The notes under the pieces: generated by a model
Told to the model about the DNA's origin: nothing
Databases searched by the model: none
The model's input: the letters and a program-made list of their open reading frames with translations, nothing else
Shown: positions 33,469-43,285 of the stretch, one piece after another
How positions within the stretch are numbered: position 1 is the stretch's first letter
Layout: each line of letters starts with the position of its first letter
Made by a program: the position numbers and the translations under genes
Assembly: GCA_949316235.1 (NCBI GenBank)
Contig: OX438744.1
Coordinates: 37,258,778-37,322,777, forward strand
Reading direction: 5' to 3'
Source of the DNA: Oegoconia quadripuncta
Lineage: Eukaryota; Arthropoda; Insecta; Lepidoptera; Autostichidae
Length of the DNA stretch: 64,000 nucleotides

Positions 33469-33675
33469 CAACCGCCTCTGTGGCTCAATGTGAACAACAT
33501 ATGATTAAATGGCAATGTTAATAGCATTGTTGTGTTCCGGTTGTCAGAGATAGGATAGTCAGTCCCCCAAATAAGATGGGGTTTCCGGGTCAGTATGCTT
33601 CCACCTTCGGCCTCATCTTCATCTAACATCAGGTGTGATTGAGTTCAAGTGCTAACCCGTTGTGCATAAAAAAAA
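33469..33675 (+). mobile_element. SINE-A with large internal deletion
   Basis: The head begins AACCGCCTCTGTGGCTCAAT but jumps after AACAACATATGATTAAAT straight to GGCAATGTTAATAGCATTG, losing box B. The tail GTTGTGCATAAAAAAAA is intact. Confidence 0.75.
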
Positions 33676-34395
33676 GCCATTCCACTAAAACCAATCTATC
33701 CAAACTCTATATTGTATGTAGCGCAAATAAATTACTGGAGCAGGAATTATGTTTGACTAAGGACTACTGCCATAGGCTTAAATGCCTTTTTTCAGCGCTA
33801 CTTTGAGGCCCGAGCGCGGAAGTGTGAAAAGCACATATCATAATCTTATTAGGTACAACAAAAAAAGTGCATGAACCGATCGGAAGTGAATGAAATCGCC
33901 ACAAGAATGTGCGAATGAACGTCAAGTTGACAGCAGATGTGTGATGAAAGAAGCGGGAGGATCACCGAGTCAAATAATTTTTGTACAAACTGTAGAGTAC
34001 GCACCATTAACAAATGTTACCACGTATATAGGCATAACAGTTTAGGATCGTCGAAAATTTCATTTTGTCCCCTTTACGTGGGTTCAGGTTTGAACTGGTA
34101 AGCAGAGCAGTACTCTATGTGGAGTTACAACAGATTTGTACAGCATAGCTGGCGTAAAGTACTGCTTCCACCTGACTTCTTTGCAGTCAAGTTCAAAACA
34201 CCTCAGAAATCAACAAAAAAAAAGTTTTATTTTGGAATATACTTTATTTGCCATCAAGTGTATTCTTAAGCTTCAGCAGTATAAGGTCGTACGTACGATA
34301 TGAGTTCGGTTCGCCGTACAGTGTACGTGCACCTTTTATATGTGCGAGTACCCATGGATATAGAGAAAATATGACGCGTGAGTTTTACTGGAAGT
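33676..34395. other. Intergenic stretch, no gene seen
   Basis: 34065-34190 (GGTTTGAACTGGTAAGCAGA) might be a decayed LINE fragment but gives no consistent frame. Confidence 0.3.
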
Positions 34396-34490
34396 GCTTC
34401 TTTATATCTATTTATTTGTAGGTTCCATACCATTTGGGATATTTCTGACCAGCCCATTTGGGATAAAGGTCGTGATGTTATATATGTATG
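34396..34490 (+). mobile_element. W-MITE right end
   Basis: CATTTGGGATATTTCTGACC, then CATTTGGGATAAAGGTCGTGA with one extra base over the limit trimmed here: the terminus AAAGGTCGTGATG is clear. The left part (34260-34395) is too diverged to align by eye. Confidence 0.5.
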
Positions 34491-34589
34491 TAACATTCGC
34501 CAATGATAATAAAGTATACTTTCAGTCTTGTTATTTACATCAATCTACATTGTGTGACTTGTCGAGTACGTTTACTTAAGTGAATATTA

Positions 34590-35047
34590 ACTTAGGCCCG
34601 TATTACAGTTGTGGAACAAGCTTCCTGCACAGATCCGAGAGAGTCCCTCCGTCCAAGTTTTCAAGAAGAGGCTAAAAGAGCACTATCATTCTATCATGAT
34701 TTAAGATATATATTTATATAATTATGTACTTATATATGTGATATTTATTTATTTATAATATATAGTTTACTAATAATCACGTGTAATTTTATAACTAAGT
34801 GTATTTCTGTATTCTAGTAGTGTATGTATGTAAATAACATATTATATTATATATCTATATGTATAGTATATTTGTCCTTCCGTAACTGCACTTTTTCTTC
34901 ACCGTCCCGCACAATGCTCTAACCACCACTGAGGTTGGCTGGAAGAGATCTCTATTAGAGATAAGCTCACCTTTGTACAATATTTCCGACTGATTGTCAA
35001 CATGTTTTTTATGTGCAATAAAGAATACAATAAAGAATACAATACAA
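34590..35047 (+). pseudogene. T-tail LINE with reverse transcriptase C-terminus
   Basis: 34610-34703 translates LWNKLPAQIRESPSVQVFKK and RLKEHYHSIMI before a stop: the last residues of a LINE ORF2 ('WN.LP..IR...S...FK..LK.H'). The 3' untranslated part carries GAGGTTGGCTGGAAGAGATC and TTAGAGATAAGCTCACC, and the terminus TGCAATAAAGAATACAATAA. This copy links the T-tail motif to a coding end. Confidence 0.65.
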
Positions 35048-35479
35048 AACCATGATCATGTCAAGATATCTATTTAATACTAGCTGAAAGGGATAGATAA
35101 ATTCATATTTTTGGGGAAGCAGATGGCAATGATACTTAAACTTGAGCGGCATTCTGTCATACGGATCCTAGTATTGAAATGATTATAGAATGTATTTGTA
35201 TTAAAATATAGTATTAACAACGTTATACTATACAAAAATGAATCAAAATGTATGGGGAAGACATAGTTGTCTGTAACACAGTTTTTAACAAATATTCAAC
35301 AATTTATATAGGTGTAATAAAATATTGTTTCCTATTGTTTAAATGGCGGAAGCTCCGTGGCATGATATCGTTTCTCGCGCGCTACGCGGCGTGAGAGTGG
35401 GATAGTTATGTATTTTGTCCAAGCGAATGAGCAAGACAAATATTATTTCGCAGAACATATATATATATATTTGTGTATT

Positions 35480-35562
35480 GTAATTTCTGTCCTATGTTTG
35501 TTCAATGTATGTTTGTATACTTTATATATGCAATAAAGTGTTAAAATAAATAAATAAATTTA
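35480..35562 (+). mobile_element. Retroelement 3' terminus
   Basis: GTATACTTTATATATGCAAT, AAAGTGTTAAAATAAATAAA. The same terminus, in reverse, forms the 90-bp insertion at 40944-41034. Confidence 0.5.
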
Positions 35563-35599
35563 TCGCCCCTGTCATAAACTACTAGGGCTGGACCTGCTT

Positions 35600-35996
35600 C
35601 TCAAGCGTAGACATTTCAATGCCGATAGGTTTTAGTGCGCGTCACTTTCACACTCACGAGCAAATGCAAAAGTGTCAAACGTATGAATGTCTACCGATAT
35701 TTAAATCTAGAGTTATTTGGAGATATTTGGTTATTGAAGTCTCTGATTCTCACATACGCATAGACAAGGATAGGTTTGTCACTTTTGCACTTCCCTAATG
35801 TGAAAGGGATTGACATACTAATGTCTATTGACATTGAAATCTCAAACGTGTGAGAATCACCTCCCTGGATTCCGATTCTCGTACACTCGACATTTGACTA
35901 TCGATCGACATTAGCATATCTATCTCTTTCACACTTATATGCGTGTGTAAAAGTGACAAACCTATCGACATTGAAATTTCGAGTGTAGGAGAATCA
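35600..35996. repeat. Cluster of palindromic short elements in opposite orientation
   Basis: Unit 1 (35744-35859) runs from TGATTCTCACATACG to CAAACGTGTGAGAATCA. Unit 2 (35873-35996) runs from CGATTCTCGTACACTCG to CGAGTGTAGGAGAATCA. Each has inverted GATTCTC/GAGAATC ends, and unit 2 in reverse matches unit 1 (GGATAGGTTTGTCACTTTTG / CGATAGGTTTGTCACTTTTA). A third related piece is at 35612-35690 (CATTTCAATGCCGATAGG). No coding capacity. Confidence 0.55.
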
Positions 35997-36800
35997 AGCA
36001 TGTGGTCCGCCATTTGCTCTAGTAATGACATACTCTCACAAGCAGAGAAACAAAAACTACACAGTGAAAGAGGGATTGCACTGGATACCAGCGCTGTCAA
36101 TTGCTATACGACATACTGGCAGCAAATGCTGATGCCAAATCCCTTTGCAAATCAAATTTTAAATCTGCCGAATTATACCTACTTAATTTTCTGTATTTTG
36201 GCAATAAAAAGTTTTTCTTTCTCTCTTTAATACTTTTGGGACGAACCTGCATTAAAGCAGATCCATATTCGTCGTGCTCGATTGTTGCACAGACAAGTAT
36301 CCAAGCAATAATCAGATCATTAGTTACAATAATTGCCGAAAGTTGTCTAAACTAACATGTCCAAGTTTATTGATTCTCGAACAAAAATGAAATAATACGG
36401 CCACTTCCAGAGTAGTGTTTATTTCTGTCATCCACGTTAGGCTCCATACGATAAGGTGCAGCGCTCACACGGGCATAGCTCTCCTACAGCAGCGCTAGGA
36501 ATAGCTCACAGCAAAACCTGTGGAGACGCCTTAGCGAAAAATTTCGTAAAAAATGGGCTTTAAACGTCGAGAAACAACATAAAAATAATAATAATAATAG
36601 CATTGGATGACAAATAACACGTTACGGGTTCGATTATCAACTAGATACGTAATACTATTTCATTTCAGTGATTGAAGAATAATTTTGAACGTTTTCCTGG
36701 CTAGCTACTACAATCTTATCTGAGTCTGTCAATAAAACTGGTGTGTCTATAGCTAGTCTTGCGAGGGGTTCGTTGCTCTCTCTCTTTTCTTTTTTTCTTT
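35997..36800. other. Intergenic stretch, no gene seen
   Basis: The overlapping frames at 35943-36230 and 36101-36355 have no domain and begin in repeat sequence. Nothing recognised. Confidence 0.35.
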
Positions 36801-37130
36801 CTTTTTATGCACAACGGGTTGGTACTTGGCCTCAATCACATCTGATGTTAAGTGAAGATGAAGTCTATGGTGGAAGCGTACTGTCCCTGAAACCCCAACA
36901 CATTTGGGGGACTGGCTATCTTATCTCTGGCAACTGGAACACAACAATGCTATTAACATTGCTGTTTGGCGGCAGATTTAGATAAGATGGTGGTAGCTAG
37001 CCAGGCGTACATTTAAAATGCCCTACCACTAACCAAACCGAGTACTTAAACATGTACCCCGCTGGGGATCGAACCCGCGACCTCCGAATCGTAAAGCTAA
37101 TGTTGATTACATTGAGCCACTGAGGCGGTC
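36801..37130 (-). mobile_element. SINE-A full-length copy inserted in an RTE-like LINE
   Basis: ATGCACAACGGGTTGGTACT at the left, GGGGATCGAACCCGCGACCT at the head. Its right edge (GAGGCGGTC) abuts the LINE sequence at 37131. Confidence 0.9.
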
Positions 37131-37375
37131 TCTCTCTCTTACATTTAAGAGCTATGCTCTTGTCGGTGGAGTCCTTACCACACTTCTCTACATACCGCCT
37201 TTTCTTTGACTTCCTGATACACCACGGCATTTACTTTTTCTTTTACTTGTACCATGTTTGTTCTTCTAGGCCTTCCTCTCTTCGCTCTTCCCCTCCACTT
37301 TTCCTTCAATGATGTTCTTGATAAAGTTGTCGTGCCGTATCAGATGACCCAACATATATTGTTGTTGTTGTTATT
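37131..37375 (-). pseudogene. RTE-like LINE C-terminus
   Basis: Reverse reading gives MLGHLIRHDNFIKNIIEGKV, EGKSEERKA, a stop, and further on GKDSTDKSIALK. The order 'GH(V/L)(L/I)RHD.F..NI.EGK..GK...GRPR' is the end of an RTE-like ORF2. The AAGGACTCCACCGACAAGAG part recurs in the plus-strand copy at 45722. Confidence 0.6.
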
Positions 37376-38228
37376 ATTTGCAATGCAGTCTATGGACACG
37401 TGATACCTTTCGTTACAATAGGTACAAGCATCATGTCCGCCCATACAAGTTAACACAAGCGCTCATTAACTTTCTCATACACAAACGCACACACATTTTA
37501 ACGTCAAGGCTATTTTTCTGTAAAACTTTAACTAATTATTTCTCAACTATTTATAATGCTATGGAAGACCGAGGGTTTCTGCCCACAGGTATTATATACT
37601 TACTAGGAAGTGGTATGTATCTAATTTGTATGTAGAAAAAAAAAATACGCCCCGAATACAGAACCTCCTCCTTCTTTGAAGTCGTTTAAAAAGAAATAAA
37701 ACCCTTTTTAATTTTTCATGAAATAACTTCATTAAATATAGGTATACCTGGACTTTATTTTAACTATTCGTTACTAATTTTTTTTTTTAATGAATTGCTT
37801 ACTCCACCCCTTTCTTTAACTCACAAATACACCCCACTCTCACACACACATACACAAAATCGCACCTGTGTGTAAACTCGCCTTGGGAATAATATATTTC
37901 TGTTGCTTTTTATATATTTTTTTCTCGCAGTATTTTATATTTTTCCTATATATGTACCTACATAAGTGAAGTATAACCTTTTTATTTTCTTTGCGTCGCT
38001 CCGTGTAGTTTTTATATCTTTTATTTCTTACTGACAACGGGAAATTGAGCGAGACAGTCGCCTAAAAGTACAGAAAAGTGGTCACATTAAAGGGCTGAGA
38101 GAAATAAATATCTTCCGTCATTCAAAACAGTGTTTTAAGCTTCTGCCAATAAAGCTTGAAATTTAATTCGTGTAATTCCTATTTCCTACTGGTGCCTCCA
38201 CTCCTGATTACGGACAACTTTCCATTAG
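37376..38228. other. Intergenic stretch, no gene seen
   Basis: 37640-37690 (GAATACAGAACCTCCTCC, TTTGAAGTCGTTTAAAAAG) resembles the start of a common insect repeat. Frames at 37378-37635 and 37840-38037 have no motif. Confidence 0.35.
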
Positions 38229-38563
38229 GAACCGCTTCCGTGGCTCAATGTAAACAACATTGGGTTTACGATTCGGAGGTCGCGGGTTCGATCCCCAGCG
38301 GGGTACATGTTTAAGTACTCGGTTTGGTTGGTGGTAGGGCATTTTAAATGTCCGCCTGGCTAGCTACCACCATCTTATCTAAATCTGCCGCCAAGCAGCA
38401 ATGTTGATAGCATTGTTGTGTTCCGGTTGTCAGAGATAAGATAGCCAGTCCCCCAAATGTGTTGGGGTTTCCGGGTCAGTACGCTTCCACCTTCGACCTC
38501 ATCTTCACTTAACATCAGGTGTGATTGAGGTCAAGTACGAACCCATCGTGCATAAAAAAAAAA
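38229..38563 (+). mobile_element. SINE-A, reference full-length copy
   Basis: 335 bp from GAACCGCTTCCGTGGCTCAA through GGTTCGATCCCCAGCGGGG, GGTTTGGTTGGTGGTAGGGC, TCTAAATCTGCCGCCAAGCA and ATCAGGTGTGATTGAGGTCA to the poly-A end after CATCGTGCAT. The tRNA-like head spans the first 80 bp and carries Pol III A and B boxes. No cloverleaf with complete acceptor stem can be drawn, so it is not a tRNA gene. Confidence 0.92.
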
Positions 38564-38800
38564 GGAACCATAGCCGAATTCATCCGAAAACTGTTGTACT
38601 TCCATACTAAAGGTGGTTTTAGGATGGTTTACTTTATATGGGTAATCGAAAAATTTTTGATCGAATTCGCCTACACGTAATTACACGAAATCAAATTCAC
38701 CCTGTATAATTGAAGATTTTTATTCTTTTCAATTGTAAAATCGGTACAGTTGAAAATATAGCAGATTATTATTTGTATTTTATAGAGATAGAAAGAAGAG

Positions 38801-38868
38801 CGTCGGTGGCTCAGTGGTGACCCGGTCTCCCAATTTGGGTGGTAAAGGTTCGATTCCCAGGCAGTCCA
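38801..38868 (+). mobile_element. Head of a fourth tRNA-derived SINE
   Basis: GTCGGTGGCTCAGTGGTGAC (box A TGGCTCAGTGG) and AAAGGTTCGATTCCCAGGC (box B) stand 30-odd bp apart, but the acceptor arms do not pair (start CGTCGGT, end CAGTCCA). The body after it, ACCAATGAGTTTTTAAA, is short and then meets the tail of the LINE at 38885. Confidence 0.5.
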
Positions 38869-38884
38869 TGTACCAATGAGTTTT

Positions 38885-38993
38885 TAAATTTATTATTATT
38901 ATTATTATTAAGAGCCCATAGTGTCCCACTGCTGAGAAAAGGCCTCCTCATCACTGTTTCCAGTCGTTTTTGTTCTTGACGAGCACAAACCAT
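38885..38993 (-). pseudogene. RTE-like LINE 3' end with (TAA)n tail
   Basis: Reverse reading: GWFVLVKNKNDWKQ-like residues and QQWDTMGS before a (TAA)n microsatellite. The longer copy is at 61871-62055. Confidence 0.6.
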
Positions 38994-39175
38994 CCCTTGT
39001 TAAATTAAATTTAGATTAATTACCTACTTATGTGCATTTATCCGACTGCTCTTAAACGTTGAAAGAAAACATCGTGAGGGAACCTGCATGCCTGAGCAAT
39101 AAAAGTTCAAAAACATGTGAAGTTACCATAAAAATTCGACAGCATATTTTGTATTTGGCCGGGGCCATCTTCTTC

Positions 39176-39741
39176 TTTTCGTGTCGAGGCAAGTTTCAAA
39201 TTTTATTGGACCAGAACTTAGCCACTCTAACAGCACTGTCTGTGGCGTTAAGGAGGTCGTCATAGGTGCAGCTGTCAGGACACGCGGGGCAGGACAATAC
39301 GTGAGCCATTGTCTGTGGGGAGACTCCGCACTCGCATCGATCACTCCCGCCATAGGAGAAGCCCCACCTGCCCAGATTATCTTTGCTGCGGCCAACCTGA
39401 GTTCGAAGCCGATTTAAGGATTTCCAGGTTGGCCATGGCAAATCGTGTCCAGGAGGAAGAGACTCCTTGAGCGGGAGGAACGACGCAAGAGAGTATCTTT
39501 GCCGCCACAGGCTGCAGCGAGCATCCGAAGCCACACCTTGTACGGGAGCAACGCACTTCAAAAAGCTATTACGACTCTGGAGTCTTTGAGGCACTGTTGA
39601 ATGTTGGTACATCGGGGCCGGGGCCATGTTGGAAATTTTTTCCCATAAAATGTAGGTCTCTTGTGACTCTCTAGGGATCAAGACGAGTCGAATGAAACCT
39701 GGCACGTCATAATCGGCAGTAACATAGAAATCTAAATACAT
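39176..39741 (-). pseudogene. LINE reverse transcriptase C-terminus, 181 codons open
   Basis: Open frame, 5' truncated. The second half carries WPTWKSLNRLRTQVGRSKDN, LGRWGFSYGGSDRCECGVSP, QTMAHVLSCPACPDSCTYDD and LLNATDSAVRVAKFWSNKI, then the stop. 'W.SLNRLR..VGR.K.NL.RWG....D.C.CG..QTM.H.L.CP' is a zinc-knuckle-like C-terminal domain found in LINE ORF2 proteins. The 3' terminus AAACTTGCCTCGACACGAAA and GAAG repeats is at the left. Shorter copies lie at 14813-14985 and 51815-51955. Confidence 0.7.
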
Positions 39742-39813
39742 ATACGTGTAAAGTGGTTGTTATTTATGTCTTTTTAAATATGTTACTAAATCAATTTTTA
39801 TTTTATTTTTTCT

Positions 39814-39960
39814 GAGCGCTTGGTCAATGCGTCCTATGATCGGAAGGCTGGCCTGTATTTCGCGCAAAGGATTAGCCTCGCCATACAGCGGGGTAACTCT
39901 GCCAGCCTTCTGGGAACGCTCCCGTTTTCGAGGGATCTGGGTCAAGTTTTTTATTTGTAA
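39814..39960 (+). pseudogene. Last 48 codons of the nuclease-like LINE domain
   Basis: The plus-strand frame reads ERLVNASYDRKAGLYFAQRI, SLAIQRGNSASLLGTLPFSR and DLGQVFYL, then TAA at 39958. It aligns with residues 222-269 of the minus-strand frame at 1426-2235 (RLVHASGDVKAGTYFAQQLS, CIQRGNSASVLGTMP, FFL). A shorter frame on the other strand is a shadow. Confidence 0.65.
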
Positions 39961-40290
39961 ATAGTAGTTGAGTTTTATTTATTTCTTTTAATTATGTACG
40001 TTCCTATGTTTTATTTTCCGAATAATAAAAGCATTTTAAGCCTTTTTCTCTAAAAGTAATGTTTAGGTGCAAGATCAAAATATTTTTTTTGGCACCATAA
40101 AATGTTCAATTTGAACCGTTTATTGACATGTCTAAGGACAACAATAGGAGTAGATACTGATTCTTGAGATACAGATTTTTACCTAATTTGGGGAGCAGAG
40201 ACTTCATATAATGTGTGTAAAATTTTGTTAATAAATAAACGATAAACTCGAAAAACATTACCCACCTTTTTGAGGTAGTCGGGTAAAACT
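39961..40290. other. AT-rich stretch; LINE 3' UTR then unknown
   Basis: The first 80 bp, with TTTTCCGAATAATAAAAGCA, are probably the 3' end of the LINE at 39814. The rest is unassigned. Confidence 0.35.
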
Positions 40291-40395
40291 GCCCTAACAC
40301 CAACCAAACCGAGCACTAAACAATGTACCCCACCCAGAATCGATTCCGCGACCTACCTTTTGTAAACTTTATGCTATTTTGAGCCATGAAGGCGG
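40291..40395 (-). mobile_element. SINE-A head fragment
   Basis: CACCAACCAAACCGAGCACT, ATCGATTCCGCGACCTACC and GAGCCATGAAGGCGG. Only the tRNA-like head and the next 30 bp remain. Confidence 0.7.
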
Positions 40396-40604
40396 ATTCT
40401 GATAAATTCATTTGTCGCTAACTCAAATAAACACGCCATTTTGTGAAACATATCATTTTAAAAATAAAAGATTACAGTGATTTTATGTGTGTACGTATAC
40501 ATACTTTCTTTTAGGTAATGAAGATAAGCATTGATAACGCATTATCTAGGTACATGCAATGCAAAAATATCAAGTAGTCAATATATTGGTCATGTTACTC
40601 CATA

Positions 40605-40677
40605 GCCTCAGTGGCGCAGTAGGCAGCGCGTAAGTCTCATAATCTTAAGGTCGTGAGTTCGATCCTCACCTGGGGCA
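40605..40677 (+). tRNA. Elongator tRNA-Met (anticodon CAT)
   Basis: 73-nt cloverleaf: acceptor GCCTCAG pairs with CTGGGGC (one T-G), D-stem GCGC/GCGC around AGTAGGCA, anticodon stem TAAGT/TCTTA closing the loop CTCATAA with anticodon CAT at 40638-40640, T-stem GTGAG/CTCAC perfect with loop TTCGATC. No intron and no encoded CCA, as usual in animals. A TTTTT run starts four bases after the gene and should terminate Pol III. Compared with the elongator Met sequence I remember from flies (TCAGT/TCTGA anticodon stem), one C-G pair is replaced by A-T on both sides, a compensatory change that argues for function. The acceptor and anticodon fit elongator and not initiator Met. Confidence 0.95.
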
Positions 40678-40799
40678 TAGTTTTTATTATTTTTTGCAAT
40701 AGCTTAGACACATTGTTGAAATTGGCGCCTATAACTGATTTGCACTTGTCATAGACTAGATGGAGTCGATTTATTTATTGAAAACTATGTAATAATATA

Positions 40800-41128
40800 T
40801 AAATATATAAATAAATAAATTAATAAATATTTCGGACACTTACACCAATCTAGTCCCAAACTAAGCAAAGCTTGTACTATGGATACTAGATAACAGATAA
40901 ATACATTAATATTCATATAAACATCCATGACTCAGAAATAAATTTATTTATTTATTTAACACTTTATTGTATACAATAAGCATACACGTCAAACAAAACA
41001 AAAAAACAGGAGAATATTAAAATATACAAAATAAATGTTCATATTCATCACACAAACATTTACCCGTCGCGGGATTCGAACCCGCAACCGCTGACAGGGT
41101 CACTATCCACTACACCAATCGGTCGTCA
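40800..41128 (-). mobile_element. SINE-B interrupted by a small retro-insertion
   Basis: Left part 40800-40943 (TTCGGACACTTACACCAATC to ATGACTCAGAAATAAAT), right part from about 41035 (AAATGTTCATATTCATCACA to ACCAATCGGTCGTC) with a good head (CGCGGGATTCGAACCCGC). A 10-bp part of the head (GTTGGTTTC) is deleted. Confidence 0.8.
40944..41034 (-). mobile_element. 90-bp retroelement tail inside SINE-B
   Basis: TTATTTATTTATTTAACACT, TTATTGTATACAATAAGC and AAATATACAAAA. In reverse it ends ACAATAAAGTGTTAAATAAA, like 35480-35562. AAATAAAT stands on both sides, a plausible target duplication. Confidence 0.6.
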
Positions 41129-41689
41129 ATATGTATGATATAGGTCACACCCGTAATTAAATAGTTGTAGGCAACACTAGGTAATGGTTACGAGATAAAA
41201 ACCGGCCAAGTGCGTGTCGGTCTTCGTACATTTAGGGTTCCGGCTAAAGGGCGGACTTATCTATGCTACGCGTTTGACCTTATTATGTTGGTTTGTAAGA
41301 GGAATTTAAAAGAAATATTCCGATTTATCAATATATTGTTACTTGTTAGTAACATATACGTACCTAATAATATTCAAGTTGGGAAGTCAAAAATACTTCG
41401 GAAAAATTTTTGGAAAAAGCTGTCTGACGACTTCTCCAATATTGTCTTTATTTTCCAATATTTTTTTGTCCGAGCTGACGAAGAGATTTGACGACGTTCC
41501 GGTTGACCCAATAGCCGCTATTACCTGTCTTAAATACAAGAATAGCTATTCAATCAGGCAATGCATCTAGCATCATACATGGGCTGAACCTATATCATCT
41601 AATGAAGTAACTAATAAAGCAACTGATGAAGCGACATAGGTCCATTAAGTTAGTGTTACCCTTTCCATTACAACAACTACCATTTAAAG
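41129..41689. other. Intergenic stretch with a known-type repeat scrap
   Basis: 41197-41260 (AAAACCGGCCAAGTGCGTGT, TTTAGGGTTCCG) is a fragment of a very common arthropod repeat with ACCGGCCAAGTGCGAGTC. The frames at 41210-41491 and 41343-41570 start inside it and have no domain. Confidence 0.45.
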
Positions 41690-41873
41690 GCGACTAAGGG
41701 ACATTGCACCAAAATACATCAATAGATTTGCACGTCTCAACGTCGATGGGGTCACCCTCTGTCACGTGTGTATTTCTGTAAGATGAAACGTGGATGTTGT
41801 TTCAAACATATAGCTTGTAATATGCTTGGGATATGTGTGACCACTCCATTTGGAATGGAGGTCATGTAGGATG
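41690..41873 (+). mobile_element. W-MITE, diverged copy
   Basis: GGCGACTAAGGGACATTGCA, GTAAGATGAAACGTGG and ACCACTCCATTTGGAATGGA follow the order of 5560-5735. The mariner element was inserted at its right edge. Confidence 0.5.
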
Positions 41874-41877
41874 TATA

Positions 41878-42145
41878 CAGGGCGTCCCAAAGTTATGGGA
41901 CATGAAGGGGAAGTACCTTAAATATCGTAGATAGTGAATTTTGCTCAAAGAAGACTTTATGTTATTTTTAAAAGTTAGTAATTCTGCATTCATAGATTTT
42001 CTAAAAATTATTTGCTTCGGCTGGGAATCGAACCGACTCAAATGTGAAAAAAAAAACACCCTACTTTTATGATGCCAATCGAAAGAATAGCTAAAAAATA
42101 ATAACTCTGCCTAAGTAACATAGTATTTTAAAAGAAAGGAACAAC
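41878..42145 (+). repeat. Left 268-bp inverted end of the mariner element
   Basis: Contains, on the minus strand, GGTTCGATTCCCAGCCGAAG, which fits the tRNA box-B consensus GGTTCGANTCC. The 65-codon frame within it (mirrored at 43816) is a by-product of the repeat. Confidence 0.9.
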
Positions 42146-42223
42146 GTGAAATTAATCATTTTAATCAAATAAAAAACATACATGAAACTGCCGTAGTCAA
42201 TTAAGTAGGTATTTTTTTGTAAA

Positions 42224-43285
42224 TTAATTAATTAAATGCTCAAAATGTGATCCCTCTTGTCTTACGCAAATCGCCAATCTTTTAATGAGCCCGCTGCCTG
42301 TTGATTTTCTAATCATTTTATGGTGAACACTCGATGTGATATGGCACAATTCTGTTTGCAACTCGCCTACGTTCTCGTATCGCTTTTTGTATAGCATATC
42401 TTTCACGTATCCCCAAAAGAAGAAATCTAATGGTGTGAGGTCCGGGGATCTGGCCGGCCATCTAATCGGTCCATTTGTACCAATCCATGTAGGAAAACAT
42501 TCATTTAGAAAATCTGCTGCTCTCCGACTATTATGAGCCGGAGCTCCATCTTGTTGGAAAATTAAGTTTTCTTGCTCCGCCGCGGAATGGTTTCTTATCT
42601 TATCCCTTAAAATTTGAAGTATTCCTAAATACTTTTCTGTGTTCAAGGTTCCTTGGTAAAAATGGATTAAGAAAACCCGGTTTTTTAAAAGTCCGCACCA
42701 ACAGTTGAGTGAAAAACGCACTTGGTTATTAGTTTCAGTCACTCGTAGGGGATTTTCTTTAGACCAAATACGATTATTGTTGCGGTTATACATACCGTTA
42801 TTGCTAAAGTTAGATTCGTCTGTCCAAATAATATTATCCAAAAAATTTGGATCTTCGAGCAATCGTGCCTGGATATCAAGACAGAAATTTTTTCTCCTTT
42901 CTGTATCGCCCGGAAGTAATTTTTGAACCAATCGTCCTTCAACATAACTCTTAAAACCGTGTTTTTTTAATACACGGTGTATTTTACTTTTTGAAACTCC
43001 AATTTCATGTTCTCCTTCTCTCACCGATGCTTTCGGAAAAGCCGAAAAGTAAATTAAAATACCAAGTTCTTCGTCGTTGATCGTATGGTTTTCTTGCTGT
43101 GGTTCTCTTGGGCGTTTATCGAAACGTCCCAGAGTTTTCAAATTGTTCACAAGCCTTTTCAAAACTTTACGAGACGGTATTTGTCTATCAGGATATTTTA
43201 CGCCATACCACCGCAAACTTCTAGAGATATCTTTATCGTTCAAAAAATATGCTTCCATTAGATCAAAACTTACTTGATATGCCAT
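42224..43285 (-). CDS. Tc1/mariner-family transposase
   Basis: 353 residues, ATG to TAA. The N-terminal half has two helix-turn-helix regions (about 3-55, with a YPDRQIPSRKVLKRL stretch, and about 70-112, with SVREGEHEIGVSKSKIHRVL) separated by KRPREPQQ, a GRPR-like linker. The catalytic part shows D156 (IIWTDESNF), D246 (IFQQDGAPAHN) and D287 in the block WPARSPDLTPLDFFFWGYVK, giving 40 residues between the second and third Asp (35 if the Asp of SPDL is taken). That spacing is near the rosa-type DD41D group and differs from DD34D mariners; subgroup not proven. It would recognise the element's ends and move it by cut and paste at TA. All expected residues are present and no frameshift is seen, so it may be active. 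Confidence 0.92.
   Translation of the reverse strand: MAYQVSFDLMEAYFLNDKDISRSLRWYGVKYPDRQIPSRKVLKRLVNNLKTLGRFDKRPREPQQENHTINDEELGILIYFSAFPKASVREGEHEIGVSKSKIHRVLKKHGFKSYVEGRLVQKLLPGDTERRKNFCLDIQARLLEDPNFLDNIIWTDESNFSNNGMYNRNNNRIWSKENPLRVTETNNQVRFSLNCWCGLLKNRVFLIHFYQGTLNTEKYLGILQILRDKIRNHSAAEQENLIFQQDGAPAHNSRRAADFLNECFPTWIGTNGPIRWPARSPDLTPLDFFFWGYVKDMLYKKRYENVGELQTELCHITSSVHHKMIRKSTGSGLIKRLAICVRQEGSHFEHLIN

Noticed and set aside
38229..38310. tRNA-like sequences at the heads of SINE-A, B and C
   Set aside because: Box A and box B are present but no complete cloverleaf with paired acceptor stem can be drawn, and each is joined to a repeated body. They are SINEs, not tRNA genes.
41862..42059. 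65-codon frame and its mirror at 43816-44028
   Set aside because: Both are the same chance frame in the two inverted ends of the mariner element.
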